Part shown: piece after piece, positions 25,503 through 37,000 of the stretch
How the letters are laid out: every line of letters begins with the position of its first letter
How positions within the stretch are numbered: position 1 is the stretch's first letter
Source: Micromonospora rifamycinica
Lineage (GTDB): Bacteria > Actinomycetota > Actinomycetes > Mycobacteriales > Micromonosporaceae
DNA: 64,000 nucleotides
Assembly (NCBI RefSeq): GCF_900090265.1
Contig: NZ_LT607752.1
Coordinates: 5,276,001 to 5,340,000, forward strand
Reading direction: 5' to 3'
The notes under the pieces: model-generated
Database searches by the model: none
Told to the model about the DNA's origin: nothing
Seen by the model: only the letters and a program-made list of their open reading frames with translations
Position numbers and translations under genes: made by a program

Positions 25503-25564
25503 CGGTGATCAAGAGGTTTGCGTCAACTTTGCGCCGGACCCTGACGTAAACCTCTTGATCATCG
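25503..25564 (+). repeat. Palindromic element downstream of thiC
   Basis: Two 23-nt arms, 25503-25525 and 25542-25564, surround a 16-nt loop. The core arm is GATCAAGAGGTTTGCGTCA and its partner TGACGTAAACCTCTTGATC. Only two positions deviate, and both would be G-U pairs in plus-strand RNA but A-C mismatches in the other strand. It may terminate the thi transcript or belong to a dispersed palindromic family; AT-rich arms contrast with the surroundings. Confidence 0.8.
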
Positions 25565-25565
25565 A

Positions 25566-25645
25566 AGCGAGGGCGAGGGCGTGGGCGTGGGCGGGCGTGG
25601 GCGCGGGCGCGGGGGAGGGGGCGCGGGAGGGGAGGGTGCGCGGGT
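25566..25645. repeat. GC-rich GGGCG-type microsatellite
   Basis: Runs of GCGAGG, GTGGGC and GCGGGC units follow the palindromic element up to the end of the membrane-protein gene. No gene is supported between 25436 and 25674; a similar C-rich run (CCCCGCCCCGCCCTCC) lies at 25440-25490. Confidence 0.6.
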
Positions 25646-25674
25646 GTGCGGGCTGGGGCGTCGGGTGGGTAGGG

Positions 25675-27876
<2,202 letters not shown>

Positions 27877-27962
27877 GTCGGGCACGTTACGGCCCGGTGC
27901 GCCCGATCGCCACTGCGGCGCGGCGTGGCCGGGACCAGCTGTTACCCAAGCTCTACCAGCGA

Positions 27963-28271
27963 CTACTTGAGTTCCACCAGACGGGCCAGGTAAGTCGTGT
28001 CCCCGACATTGGTGAGCATGTGGACGGCGCCCGGATCCCGGTAGACCACGCCGCCGGTGGGTTCGTCGGCGTCGATCCGGGTGCCGTCGATCGTCTGCAC
28101 CACGTTCTTCGCACCCTCGATCGCGATCACCAGGTACGGGTGGTCGTGCCGGTGCAGCGGCTGCCGCTCGCCCGGGGCCAGCCGGATGTGCCAGACCCGC
28201 ACCCGGTCGTTCTCGTAGACGATCTCCTGGCCGACCGGGCCGAGTTCGAGGTCGTGCGTCACGTCGGTCAT
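27963..28271 (-). CDS. Small cupin-domain protein
   Basis: A 102-residue single cupin barrel. Metal-binding-type motifs are HRHDHPYLVIAIEG (motif 1, GERQPLHRHDH) and GAVHMLTNVGD (motif 2). Start ATG overlaps the stop of the LLM oxidoreductase gene by one base, so it is the last gene of a three-gene minus-strand unit (ABC ATPase, LLM, cupin). It may be a small dioxygenase, isomerase or sensor acting on the same substrate as its neighbours. Confidence 0.78.
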   Translation of the reverse strand: MTDVTHDLELGPVGQEIVYENDRVRVWHIRLAPGERQPLHRHDHPYLVIAIEGAKNVVQTIDGTRIDADEPTGGVVYRDPGAVHMLTNVGDTTYLARLVELK

Positions 28272-29224
28272 CAGGATCCGTCCAGTTGGGGGAGCACTTC
28301 GGCGGCGATGAGCTCCAGCTGGTCGAGGTCGTCGAGGTCGATCAGCCGGAGGTGGACCCGGGTGGCGCCGACCGCCGCGAACTCGCCGATCCGGTCGACC
28401 AGCTGGGCGGGGGAGCCGACCACCGGGTCCTCGGGCGGCAGCGCGCTCTTGACGTGCAGCGGCGCGGCCCGGCGCTGGGCTTCGACGTCGGTCCGCCCGA
28501 TCGCCACCACGATCCCGGCGGAGTACACCAGTGGCGCCCGTCCCGAGTCGGCCCGGCCGGCCCGGTCGCAGGCCTCCCGTACCCGGTCGTACGCCTGGGC
28601 GGTCTCCCCGACCGACGTGAACGGCACGTTGAACTCGTCGGCGTACCGGGCGGCCAGGTCGGGGGTGCGTTTCGGGCCGCGGCCCCCGACGATCACCGGT
28701 GGCCCCGGCTGCTGGACCGGTTTGGGCAGGGCCGGGGCGTCGACCAGCCGGTAGTACTCGCCGGCCCAGGTGTAGCTCTCGCCGACCGGGGTGCGCCACA
28801 GGCCGGTGACGATCTCCAGCTGCTCGGCGAGCCGGTCGAAGCGCTCGCCGACGCCGGGGAAGGGGATGCCGTACGCGGTGTGCTCCCGCTCGTACCAGCC
28901 GGCGCCGATGCCCAGCTCGACCCGGCCGCCGCTCATCTGGTCGACCTGGGCGACCATCACGGCCAGCGGGCCGGGCAGCCGGAAGGTGGCCGAGGTGACC
29001 AGGGTGCCCAGCCGGATGCGGGAGGTCTCGCGGGCGAGCGCGGCCAGGGTCAGCCAGGCGTCGGTGGGGCCGGGCAGCCCGGGTTCGTCGCTCATCGCCC
29101 GGTAGTGGTCGGCCCGGAGGAACCCGTCGAAGCCGCCGGCCTCGCAGAGCCGGGCGAACCGGAGCTGGTCGTCGTAGCTCGCGCCCCGGTGCGGCTCGGT
29201 GAAGACGGCCACCCGCACGGTCAT
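28271..29224 (-). CDS. LLM-class F420/FMN-dependent oxidoreductase
   Basis: A 317-residue bacterial-luciferase-like TIM barrel. Typical segments are VRVAVFTEPHRGASYDDQLRFARLCEAGGFDGFLRADHYR, RIRLGTLVTSATFRLPGPLAVMVAQVDQMSGGRVELGIGAGWYEREH (with the GxGAGW-EH motif) and PPVIVGGRGPKRTPDLAARYADEFN. In actinomycetes this subgroup usually uses F420; FMN-type desulfonating monooxygenases are relatives. It overlaps the ABC ATPase gene (ATGA). Next to a NitT/TauT-type transporter it may process the imported compound. Confidence 0.85.
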   Translation of the reverse strand: MTVRVAVFTEPHRGASYDDQLRFARLCEAGGFDGFLRADHYRAMSDEPGLPGPTDAWLTLAALARETSRIRLGTLVTSATFRLPGPLAVMVAQVDQMSGGRVELGIGAGWYEREHTAYGIPFPGVGERFDRLAEQLEIVTGLWRTPVGESYTWAGEYYRLVDAPALPKPVQQPGPPVIVGGRGPKRTPDLAARYADEFNVPFTSVGETAQAYDRVREACDRAGRADSGRAPLVYSAGIVVAIGRTDVEAQRRAAPLHVKSALPPEDPVVGSPAQLVDRIGEFAAVGATRVHLRLIDLDDLDQLELIAAEVLPQLDGS

Positions 29225-30006
29225 CGTCCCTCCACCCCGGCCGCCGCCGGCAGGTCCCGTTCCATCAGCAGCTCGTGCAGGTCGGCACTGACCCGGGCGA
29301 CGTCGGCGAGGTGCGCGTTGCGGCCGAGGGTGCGGGGGCGGGGGATGTCCACCTCGACGATCTTGCGGATCCGGCCGGGGCGGGGGCTGAGCACGACCAC
29401 CCGGTCGGCCAGCAGCACCGCCTCGTCGATGGAGTGGGTGACGAAGACGACGGTCGCGCCGGTCTCCATGTGCACCCGTTGCAGCTCACCGGAGAGCTCC
29501 TCCCGGGTCAGCGCGTCCAGGGCGGAGAAGGGCTCGTCCATCAGCATCACCCGGGGCTGGCCGATCAGCGACCGGCACAGCGACACCCGCTGCTGCATGC
29601 CGCCGGAGAGTTCGTGCGGCAGCCGCTTCTCGAAGCCGGCCAGCCCGGAGAGTTCCAGCAGCTGCCGGGCGCGGTCGCGGTGCTTGGCCCGGCTCCAGCC
29701 GAAGATCTCGGCGGGCAGCAGCACGTTGTCGAGCACGGTGCGCCAGGGGAGCAGGGCGGGCTTCTGGAAGAGCATCGCGACGTCGCGGCGGGGCCGGGTG
29801 ATCGGGCTGCCGGCGACGGTGATCTCGCCACCGGTGACCGGCAGCAGCCCGGCGATCATCCTGAGTAAGGTGGACTTGCCGCAGCCGGAGCGGCCGAGCA
29901 CGGCGACGAACTCGCCCTCGGCCACGTCGAGATTGATCCCGCGCAGCGCCTCGACCCGCCCCGAACGGCCGTCGAAGGTACGCGACACATCGGACAGTCG
30001 GATCAT
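29221..30006 (-). CDS. ABC transporter ATP-binding protein, NitT/TauT family
   Basis: A 261-residue ATPase. Walker A GRSGCGKST (38-46), Q-loop MLFQKPALLPWRTVLDNV, signature LSGGMQQRVSLCRSL, Walker B VMLMDEPFSALD and the H-loop FVTHSIDEAV are present. The FQ-x-x-x-LLPW pattern is typical of the nitrate/sulfonate/taurine and thiamine-precursor (ThiZ/SsuB/TauB) group. AGGGGAGA precedes the ATG; a TACCCT box (30048-30053, minus) may be the -10. It is divergent from the binding protein and permease genes that would complete the transporter. Confidence 0.9.
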   Translation of the reverse strand: MIRLSDVSRTFDGRSGRVEALRGINLDVAEGEFVAVLGRSGCGKSTLLRMIAGLLPVTGGEITVAGSPITRPRRDVAMLFQKPALLPWRTVLDNVLLPAEIFGWSRAKHRDRARQLLELSGLAGFEKRLPHELSGGMQQRVSLCRSLIGQPRVMLMDEPFSALDALTREELSGELQRVHMETGATVVFVTHSIDEAVLLADRVVVLSPRPGRIRKIVEVDIPRPRTLGRNAHLADVARVSADLHELLMERDLPAAAGVEGR

Positions 30007-30270
30007 CGCCGTCGGTCTCCCCTGAGTCGGCGGTCAGGAATCTGACAAGGGTATCCCCAGCGTGCTGGCTGGTCACCGTCCGGGGTGGAGTGCAGTTGTT
30101 TCCGTTCCGCAACCCGATCCGCCTGGTGTGGTGACGGTAAGTGTCTCGTACGCTGTGCCAGCGAAGAGTCCCTTCACGACGGCGGCATCGGTGCCCCCTC
30201 ACGCCGGTTGCCGCCGGAACGACAACCCCCTCCGGGTACACCGCCCGGTCGGAAAGGACATGGTGCACAG

Positions 30271-31299
30271 ATGACAAGGCTGACCCGCACGGTCGCCGCG
30301 GCCACCCTGGCCACCGCCCTCGCCCTGGTCTCCGCCTGCAGTGGCGGGTCCGACTCGGCGGACGCAAAGGCCGGCGACGGTACGTCGCTGGAAAAGGTGA
30401 CCTACCTCACCTCGTTTGGTAACTTCGGCCGTGACTCGTACGCCTGGGTGGCGAAGGAGAAGGGCTTCTTCAAGGAGGCCGGCTTCGACGTGGAGATCAA
30501 GCCCGGTCAGGGCACCGGCGCGGTCATCCAGACCATCGTCGGCGGTCAGGCCGACTTCGGCCCGATCGACCTGACCGGTGGCCTGCTCCAGGTCGGCAAC
30601 GGGGTGGCCAAGGACTTCGTGGCGGTGGCCGCGATCCAGCAGCGCACCATGGCCGCCATCGTCTCGGTCGAGGGCAAGAACATCGCCACGCCGAAGGACC
30701 TGGAGGGCAAGAAGCTCGCGGACACCCCCGGCTCCGTCGTGCGCAACCTCTTCCCGACGTACGCCCGGATGGCCGGGGTGGACTACAGCAAGGTGACCTG
30801 GGTCAACGGTGACGCGCAGGGGCTGATCGGCCAGCTCGCCGGCGGCCAGGTGGACGGCATCGGCCAGTTCGTCGTCGGGCAGCCGACCGTCGAGGCGGTC
30901 ACCAAGAAGAAGCCGGTCGTGCTGCCGTACAGCAACGTGATGCAGGACCTCTACGGCAACGCGCTGATCACCTCCAGCAAGATCGCCAAGGAGAACCCGG
31001 AGAAGGTGAAGAAGTTCACCGCGGCGCTGCTCAAGGGTCTGGAGTACGCCCTGGCCAACCCGCAGGAGGCGGCCGAGCTGCTGAAGAAGAACGTCGACGC
31101 CACCAACCCGGCGGCCGCCGCCGCCGAGCTGCAGCTGATGGCCGGCTACGTCCGCTCCAGCAACTCCGGCACCGCCATCGGCACGTTGGACAGCGACCGG
31201 GTCGCCAAGAGCATCGCGATCCTCCAGGGTGCCGGCGCGCTCAAGTCGAACATCACCCCGGACCAGGTCATCGACTTCAACCTCGTGCCGAAGGCCTGA
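30271..31299 (+). CDS. ABC transporter substrate-binding lipoprotein (NMT1/THI5-like)
   Basis: A 342-residue lipoprotein. The signal peptide ends in the lipobox LVSAC with Cys23. The mature domain matches the NMT1/THI5/SsuA fold: KVTYLTSFGNFGRDSYAWVAKEKGFFKEAGFDVEI near the start and GGQADFGPIDLTGGLLQ, LEGKKLADTPGSVVRN later. Such proteins bind taurine, sulfonates, nitrate-like anions or pyrimidines. ATG 30271 is chosen; AAAGGA lies some 12 nt upstream, which is far. A hairpin after the gene probably raises its level over the permease. Ligand unknown. Confidence 0.85.
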   Translation: MTRLTRTVAAATLATALALVSACSGGSDSADAKAGDGTSLEKVTYLTSFGNFGRDSYAWVAKEKGFFKEAGFDVEIKPGQGTGAVIQTIVGGQADFGPIDLTGGLLQVGNGVAKDFVAVAAIQQRTMAAIVSVEGKNIATPKDLEGKKLADTPGSVVRNLFPTYARMAGVDYSKVTWVNGDAQGLIGQLAGGQVDGIGQFVVGQPTVEAVTKKKPVVLPYSNVMQDLYGNALITSSKIAKENPEKVKKFTAALLKGLEYALANPQEAAELLKKNVDATNPAAAAAELQLMAGYVRSSNSGTAIGTLDSDRVAKSIAILQGAGALKSNITPDQVIDFNLVPKA

Positions 31300-31316
31300 C
31301 CGACACCGACGGTGCC

Positions 31317-31360
31317 ACGGGGGTGCGACCCAGCGGGACGACCGGTGGGCGCACCCCCGT
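31317..31360 (+). terminator. Intercistronic hairpin between binding protein and permease genes
   Basis: Perfect 11-bp arms ACGGGGGTGCG (31317-31327) and CGCACCCCCGT (31350-31360) enclose a 22-nt loop, 17 nt after the binding-protein stop. It is the usual position for a partial terminator or RNA-stabilising hairpin in ABC operons. Confidence 0.65.
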
Positions 31361-31399
31361 CGCGTGCCGGCCAGCGTGCCGGCAGGAGAGGAGGACCCT

Positions 31400-32278
31400 G
31401 TGACGGAGTCGATCCGGACCCGTCCCGTACCCGGGTCGGCCGGACCGCCGACCGCCGCGGGCGGCACCGCGCCGACCGTCCCCCCGGCGGCCGGCCGGTC
31501 ACCCCGGTCCCGGATGCGTCCCGCGACGGTCGGTCTGCCGCTGCTCGGCCTGGTGGTCACGGTGGCCGTCTGGTGGGCGGTCACCTCCGGGCTGCACCTG
31601 GTACACCCGGCGTCCCTGCCGCCGCCGCAGGCGGTCTGGTCGTCGCTGACCGCATCCGCGGACGTACTCTTCCCGGCGCTGGGCACGACCACCCTGATGA
31701 CGCTGCTCGGCTTCCTGCTCTCGACGGTCGCCGGGGTGCTGATCGGGATGGCGCTGGCCGCCTCCCGGCGGGTCGAACGGATGTTCGCCCCGCTGCTGGT
31801 GGCGGTCAACGCGGTGCCCAAGATCGCGCTGGGGCCGCTGCTGGTGGTCTCGGTCGGCTGGGGTGCCAAGCCGATCCTGACCATGGTGTTCCTGCTCTGC
31901 TTCTTCCCGATCGTGCTCTCCACCGCCACCGGGCTCACCACCACCCCGGCTGACCTGGCCGAACTGGCCCGGTCGCTGAACGCCTCCTGGTGGCAGTCGT
32001 TCCGCAAGGTGCGGTTCCCGGCCGCGTTGCCGCAGATCTTCGTCGGCCTGAAGGTGGCGATGCCGCTGGCCGCGATCGGCGCGGTGATCGGGGAGTTCTA
32101 CTCCGACAAGCCGGGCCTGGGTTACCAGATCCTCCAGTACAACGGGGTCGGCGACACCGCCACGGCGTGGGCGGCGATCGTGCTGATCGCGACGATGAGC
32201 ATCGTGCTCTACTCGGCGCTGTCGCTGGTCGAGCGGCTGGCCCTGCCCTGGGTCCGGGCCACCACCTCGGCCCGCTGA
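31400..32278 (+). CDS. ABC transporter permease, NitT/TauT family
   Basis: A 292-residue inner-membrane protein with about six helices after a 40-residue Pro/Thr-rich N-terminus. The EAA-type coupling loop is LAELARSLNASWWQSFRKVRFPAALPQIFVGLK (about residues 188-220), and MPLAAIGAVIGEFYSDKPGLGY is typical of SsuC/TauC-like permeases. GTG 31400 follows GAGAGGAGGAC. With the lipoprotein upstream and the divergent ATPase gene it completes one importer. Confidence 0.9.
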   Translation: MTESIRTRPVPGSAGPPTAAGGTAPTVPPAAGRSPRSRMRPATVGLPLLGLVVTVAVWWAVTSGLHLVHPASLPPPQAVWSSLTASADVLFPALGTTTLMTLLGFLLSTVAGVLIGMALAASRRVERMFAPLLVAVNAVPKIALGPLLVVSVGWGAKPILTMVFLLCFFPIVLSTATGLTTTPADLAELARSLNASWWQSFRKVRFPAALPQIFVGLKVAMPLAAIGAVIGEFYSDKPGLGYQILQYNGVGDTATAWAAIVLIATMSIVLYSALSLVERLALPWVRATTSAR

Positions 32279-32305
32279 CCCCGGGGACGCCCGGCCACGG
32301 AGCAC

Positions 32306-32341
32306 CGACGGGCCGACCCCACCTCGGGGGTCGGCCCGTCG
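32306..32341. terminator. Strong hairpin terminator 1 between convergent genes
   Basis: A perfect 15-bp stem, CGACGGGCCGACCCC (32306-32320) with GGGGTCGGCCCGTCG (32327-32341), loop 6 nt. It starts 28 nt after the permease stop. Confidence 0.85.
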
Positions 32342-32355
32342 GTCACGGCGGACAC

Positions 32356-32395
32356 CCGGGCCGCCCCCACGGTGGAGACACCGGGGGCGGCCCGG
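32356..32395. terminator. Strong hairpin terminator 2 between convergent genes
   Basis: A perfect 13-bp stem, CCGGGCCGCCCCC (32356-32368) with GGGGGCGGCCCGG (32383-32395); the 14-nt loop can form an inner GGTG/CACC stem with a GAGA tetraloop. It may serve the binding-protein gene on the minus strand. Confidence 0.85.
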
Positions 32396-32456
32396 CCGGT
32401 CAGCGCGGAAAGTCCGGCCCGTGGGCGCGGCCCGTCAGCGCGGCGAGCCCGGCCCG

Positions 32457-33638
32457 TCAGCCGGCCAGCCGCCATCGGCCGCCCCGGGCCACCAGCGTGG
32501 TCAGCGCCTGCGGCATCAGGCCGGAGTGGTTGTCCGGGGTCATCCGGATCGGTCCGGACAGGCCGTCGAGCTGGGACGTCTCCAGGACGTCGCGGAGGCC
32601 GTCCCGGTTGACGCTGCCGGTCGGACCGCCGGCCCGCAGCGCGGAGTCGGCGATCAGCTGGACCGCGTCGGCGGCGAACGACGAGAGTCCGTTGTAGCCG
32701 CCGAACCGGGCGGTGTAGTCCTGGAACCACTGCCGGCGGGCGGCCTTGGCCGGGGTGGTGGCGATGACGTCGTCGATCACCATGGTCTGGGTGAAGATCA
32801 GGGTGGCCCGCTCGGTGGCCCGGCCGGAGCCGCCCAGGAACAGGTCGCCGGCGGCGGCGGCGTCGAAGAAGAGCGACCCGGCGTAGCCGGACTGGTCGGC
32901 GGCGGTGGCGGCGAGGGCGGCCTGCTCCGGCGGGGTCCAGATGATCAGGCCGGCGGGGTCGCGGTTGGCGAGCCGGCGGATCGGCTCGCCGAGTTCGGTG
33001 TCGGTGGTGCGGACCGCCTCGGCCCGGACCCGCTTGATGCCGACCTTGCGGAACTCGTCGTCCAACGCGGCCAGGCCCTCCCGGCCGTAGTCGTCCGCGC
33101 TGTGCAGGATGCCGACCTCGGTGATCCCGCGCCGGCGCAGCTCGACGGTGAGGGCGGCGGCGCTGTCGGCGGCGTTCGGCGCGAGCTTGAACACGTACCG
33201 GCGTTCAGGGGCCGGGCTGGCGACCGCCCCCGACGGGGCGAGCGCGATCGTCGGGATCTTCCGCTCGTTGATGGTGCGGACGGCGCCGACGGCGCACTCG
33301 TTGCAGCCACCCATGATGATGGCGTGGACCTTGGCGTCGTTGCTGAAGTCGCCGACGTTGCGCAGCGACTCGTTGACGTCGGACCGGTTGTCCTTGACCG
33401 TCAGTCTGACCTTCCGCTTGCCCAGTGCGCCGGAGGCGTTCAACTGGTCGACCTTCAGTTCCAGGGCGCGCTGGTACGCCTTGCCGACCGGCGCGGCGGC
33501 ACCGGAGAGTTCGAGGTCGGCGCCGATGGTGATCGGGCTGTCGTCCTCCTCTGCCGCCCCGAACGAGCAGCCGGTGAGCGTGGTGGCCAGCACGGCCGAT
33601 GCGAGCGCCACGATGGTCGCGGAGCGGATGGGGCTCAA
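32457..33638 (-). CDS. Branched-chain amino acid-type ABC substrate-binding lipoprotein
   Basis: A 393-residue lipoprotein of the periplasmic-binding fold type I (LivJ/Peripla_BP_6). Signal peptide with lipobox LTGC (Cys24). Typical features are ADLELSGAAAPVGKAYQRALELKVDQLNASG near the N-terminus, VHAIIMGGCNECAVGAVR, GILHSADDYGREGLAALDDEF and FAADAVQLIADSAL. The start is a TTG with GGAGGA 5 nt upstream; no ATG or GTG is available nearby. No permease or ATPase of this family is in the window, so it is an orphan binding protein. It is divergent from the conservon, for which it could act as a sensor partner (speculative). Confidence 0.82.
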   Translation of the reverse strand: MSPIRSATIVALASAVLATTLTGCSFGAAEEDDSPITIGADLELSGAAAPVGKAYQRALELKVDQLNASGALGKRKVRLTVKDNRSDVNESLRNVGDFSNDAKVHAIIMGGCNECAVGAVRTINERKIPTIALAPSGAVASPAPERRYVFKLAPNAADSAAALTVELRRRGITEVGILHSADDYGREGLAALDDEFRKVGIKRVRAEAVRTTDTELGEPIRRLANRDPAGLIIWTPPEQAALAATAADQSGYAGSLFFDAAAAGDLFLGGSGRATERATLIFTQTMVIDDVIATTPAKAARRQWFQDYTARFGGYNGLSSFAADAVQLIADSALRAGGPTGSVNRDGLRDVLETSQLDGLSGPIRMTPDNHSGLMPQALTTLVARGGRWRLAG

Positions 33639-34076
33639 CTCAGTCCTCCATGTGCGGCGTGGGGCAGGCCCCTCACCGCCGCTAGTCCGTCCTCAGTGGA
33701 GAAACGGGATTGGGTGCCGTACGGTGTGCGCGAAAGCCTGCAAAACCTTGCCAATGCGGGGGCGCTGCGGTCAAGCGCGGAGCTGTCGGCGGTTTCGGGA
33801 CGCGAATCTCACATCGTGGGGACATCAGATATTTACCGATGCTCACTCATCAGAGGCGAACGAACACTCTGGAGTGACATGCCCTGTTCAGGGGTGGCCT
33901 GCTAATGAGGGCAAAAGGCGACCGACGTGTCGGCCGACCGATTTCTGCCTCGTTGCCGACTTCCCAAACAGGATCTTCTCTGATGAAATCGCGGCCGTGC
34001 CGCGCATGGCGCTGTCCGTTGCACCAGGCGCGGGTCGGCGGGTCAGGCGTGTGGAAGATACGACGGAGGCGATGTC
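33639..34076. promoter_or_regulatory. Divergent regulatory region between binding-protein gene and conservon
   Basis: 438 nt without a gene, AT-richer than its surroundings, especially 33730-33860 and 33950-34000. Small palindromes are visible: CACTCTGGAGTG (33865-33876) and CCCTGTTCAGGG (33882-33893). CGGAGG near 34064 is the cvnA ribosome binding site. It should hold promoters for both sides, but no convincing -35/-10 pair could be fixed. Confidence 0.5.
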
Positions 34077-37000
34077 GTGAGCACCGGACCGACGGCCCTG
34101 CCCGAGCCAGGCGAAAGCGCCGGACCTGAACGGGGACGCCGACTGCCCCGGCTGCGGGACGCGCGCATTCGCTCCAAGCTCGCCCTCATTCTGGTCGTGC
34201 CGGTCGCCGCAGTCGTCCTGTTGGCAACAATGCGACTGGTGTCCACTACCGAGGGTGCTGTAGACGCTACTCAGATCCGGTCACTGACGGCACTGTCCAT
34301 CGAGGTTTCCGCGCTGACGCAGGATCTGCACAAGGAACGGATGGCCGCCGCAGCTTTTCTGGCCAACCCCCAGCTGCGCCCGGACGACTACAACCTGCGG
34401 GTGCGGGCCACCGGTGAGCGGGTCAACAGCTACCGGGCCGAGCGCACCGACCTCGGCGAGGTGCCGACCGCCGTGCGGGACCGGCTCACCGTGATCGACG
34501 ACCACCTGCGGACGCTCGACGCGACCCGCCAGGAGGTGCTCGACCGCCGGCAGATGCCGGTCGCCGAGGCCACCCTGCGGTACGGCGTGATCCTCACCGA
34601 CCTGGTCTCGTACGGCGACACCCTGGCGCAGCTGTCCGGGCAGGAGAGCCTGGCGGACGCCCGCCGCGCGGTGGCCGCGTTCAGCCGGGCCAAGGCCGCC
34701 GTCGCCGAGGAGGAGGCGGTCGCCTACACCGCGCTGGTCGGTGGACGCCTGGACGAGGAGCAGTTCTCCTCCTTCGTGGCGACCCTGACCAGCCAGCAGG
34801 AGGCGCTGCTCGGCTTCTCCCTCGCCGCCGACCCCACCCAGCGGGCGCTGGTCGACGGCGCGGTCTCCGGGGACGCCGTCGGTCTGGCCGACCGGGTGGC
34901 CGCCGACATCACCCGCTCGGTCGGGCAGCGCAGTCCGGTCAGCGCGGGCGACGCCAGCGCCTCGATCGGCGCGGTCAACGACCTGATGCGGTGGACCGAG
35001 ATCCAGCTCCAGGACACCCTGCTCGCCCGCTCCGAGCAGGCCCGCAGCGACGTGATCCAGCAGGCCGTCATCGAGTCGGTGCTGGTGCTGCTCACCCTGA
35101 TCACGGCGATCACCCTCGCCGTGGTGCTGGCCCGCTCGCTGAACCACTCGCTGCGCCGGCTGCGCGAGGGTGCCCTGTCGGTGGCCAACCACGACCTGCC
35201 GGACGCGGTCAAGCGGCTGCAGAACATGGGCAGCGTCAGCGACGGCGGCGTGGAGGAGATCGTCCGGCAGGTACGGGATCCGATCCGGTTGACCAACCGG
35301 GACGAGGTCGGCCAGGTGGCGCTGGCCTTCAACGTGGTCCACCGGGAGGCCGTCCGGGTCGCCGCCGAGCAGGCGGCGCTGCGGACCAGCGTCTCGGCGA
35401 TGTTCCTGAACCTGGCCCGGCGCAGTCAGACCCTGGTCGACAAGATGATCGGCGAGCTGGACGCGATCGAGCGCGGCGAGGAGGACCCGAAGCGGCTGGC
35501 CCAGCTCTTCGAACTCGACCACCTCGCCACCCGGATGCGCCGCAACGACGAGAACCTGCTGGTGCTGGCCGGTGCCGACTCGGCCGTACCGCGTCGCGAC
35601 GACGCGTTGCTGGTCGACGTGCTGCGGGCCGCCCAGTCCGAGGTGGAGCTCTACAACCGGATCGAGTTCGGCACCGTCGACACCGACATCTCGGTCGCCG
35701 CCCACGCCGTCAACGACGTGGTACGGCTCGTCGCCGAGCTGCTGGACAACGCCACCCGCTTCTCCTCGCCGACCACCACCGTGGTCGCCGACGGCCGACG
35801 CATCCGCGACTACGTGCTGATCCAGATCGAGGACCGGGGACTGGGCCTGACCGACGAGCAGTTGGACTCGCTCAACCGTCGGCTCGCCGCGCCGCCCACC
35901 GTGGACGTGGCCGCCTTCCGGCTGATGGGTCTCGCCGTGGTCAGCCGGCTCGCCGGTCGCTACAGCATCCGGGTGGAGCTGCGCCGCAACGTCGAGGGCG
36001 GCACCGTGGCGCAGGTGACGCTGCCCAACGCCACCGTGGTGCTCCCCGCCCACCGGGGTCGGGACCAGGCGGTCAACCGGCCGCGCCAGCCGCTGGCGGT
36101 CGAGCAGCCCGCGCCCGCCACGACCGGTATCGGCAACGCCTTCGCCGGTGCCCGCAGCGCCGCGGCGACGTTGACCGACCAGTGGCGGACCACCCCGCCG
36201 GCGCCGGCCGCCTGGCAGTCGCCGGTGGACGCCCGGGACACCGCCCCGGCCGTGCAGTTCGGCGGCCCGGTCTCCGCGCCCCCGCTGACCCCCGTCTCCG
36301 CCCCCGCTGCCGACTCCGGGTTCTCCGCCTTCTCGGCCGGCAGCCCCACGGTGGCGAACCCGACCATCGACCCGCTGCCGAGGCGGGCCGCGCCGGCCGA
36401 GGCCACCCCGGTGCTCCCGGTCGGCCCGGTCGCCGGTGCGCTGGCCGCCCCCACCACCGCGGATTCCTACGGTGGCCCGGCGATGCCGTTCGCCGGCACC
36501 CCCGCCGCCGGTCCGTACGCGGGTGCCCCCGCCGCTGCTCCCTACGCGGGTGCCCCTGCCGCCGGTCCGTACGCGGGTGCCCCCGCTGCGGGTCCGTTCG
36601 CGGGTGCCCCCGCCGCCACCCCGTTCGCGGGTGCCCCCGCCGCCACCCCGTTCGCGGCACCGGCTGCGTCGTCGTACGCCGCCCCCGCCGCGCCGTACAG
36701 CCCTCCGGCGGCGTCGTACGCGCCGCCGACGCCGGCTGCGCCGGTGGTGGCCCGCCCGGACCGGCCGGCCGACTCGCCGATCTTCCGGGAGATGGAGGCG
36801 GTGTGGTTCCGGTCCCACGGGGACGACGCCACCGCGATCTTCACCCGGCCCCGCTTCGACGACGAGCCGCCCGCCGCACCGGCCCGGTCGAACGGCGCGG
36901 CCCGGCCGTCCCGCCCACCGCTGCCGACCCGGGTACCCGCCGCGCCCACCGCGGCCGGCACCCCGACCGTCACGCCCGCCCCGGCCCCTGCGGAGGCGCC

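Noticed and set aside
30007..30270. TPP riboswitch upstream of the NMT1/THI5-like binding protein
   Set aside because: No CTGAGA or ACCTGAT core is present.
36510..36644. CRISPR-like repeats in cvnA
   Set aside because: Head-to-tail 27-nt units without spacers, in frame, coding a 9-residue repeat.
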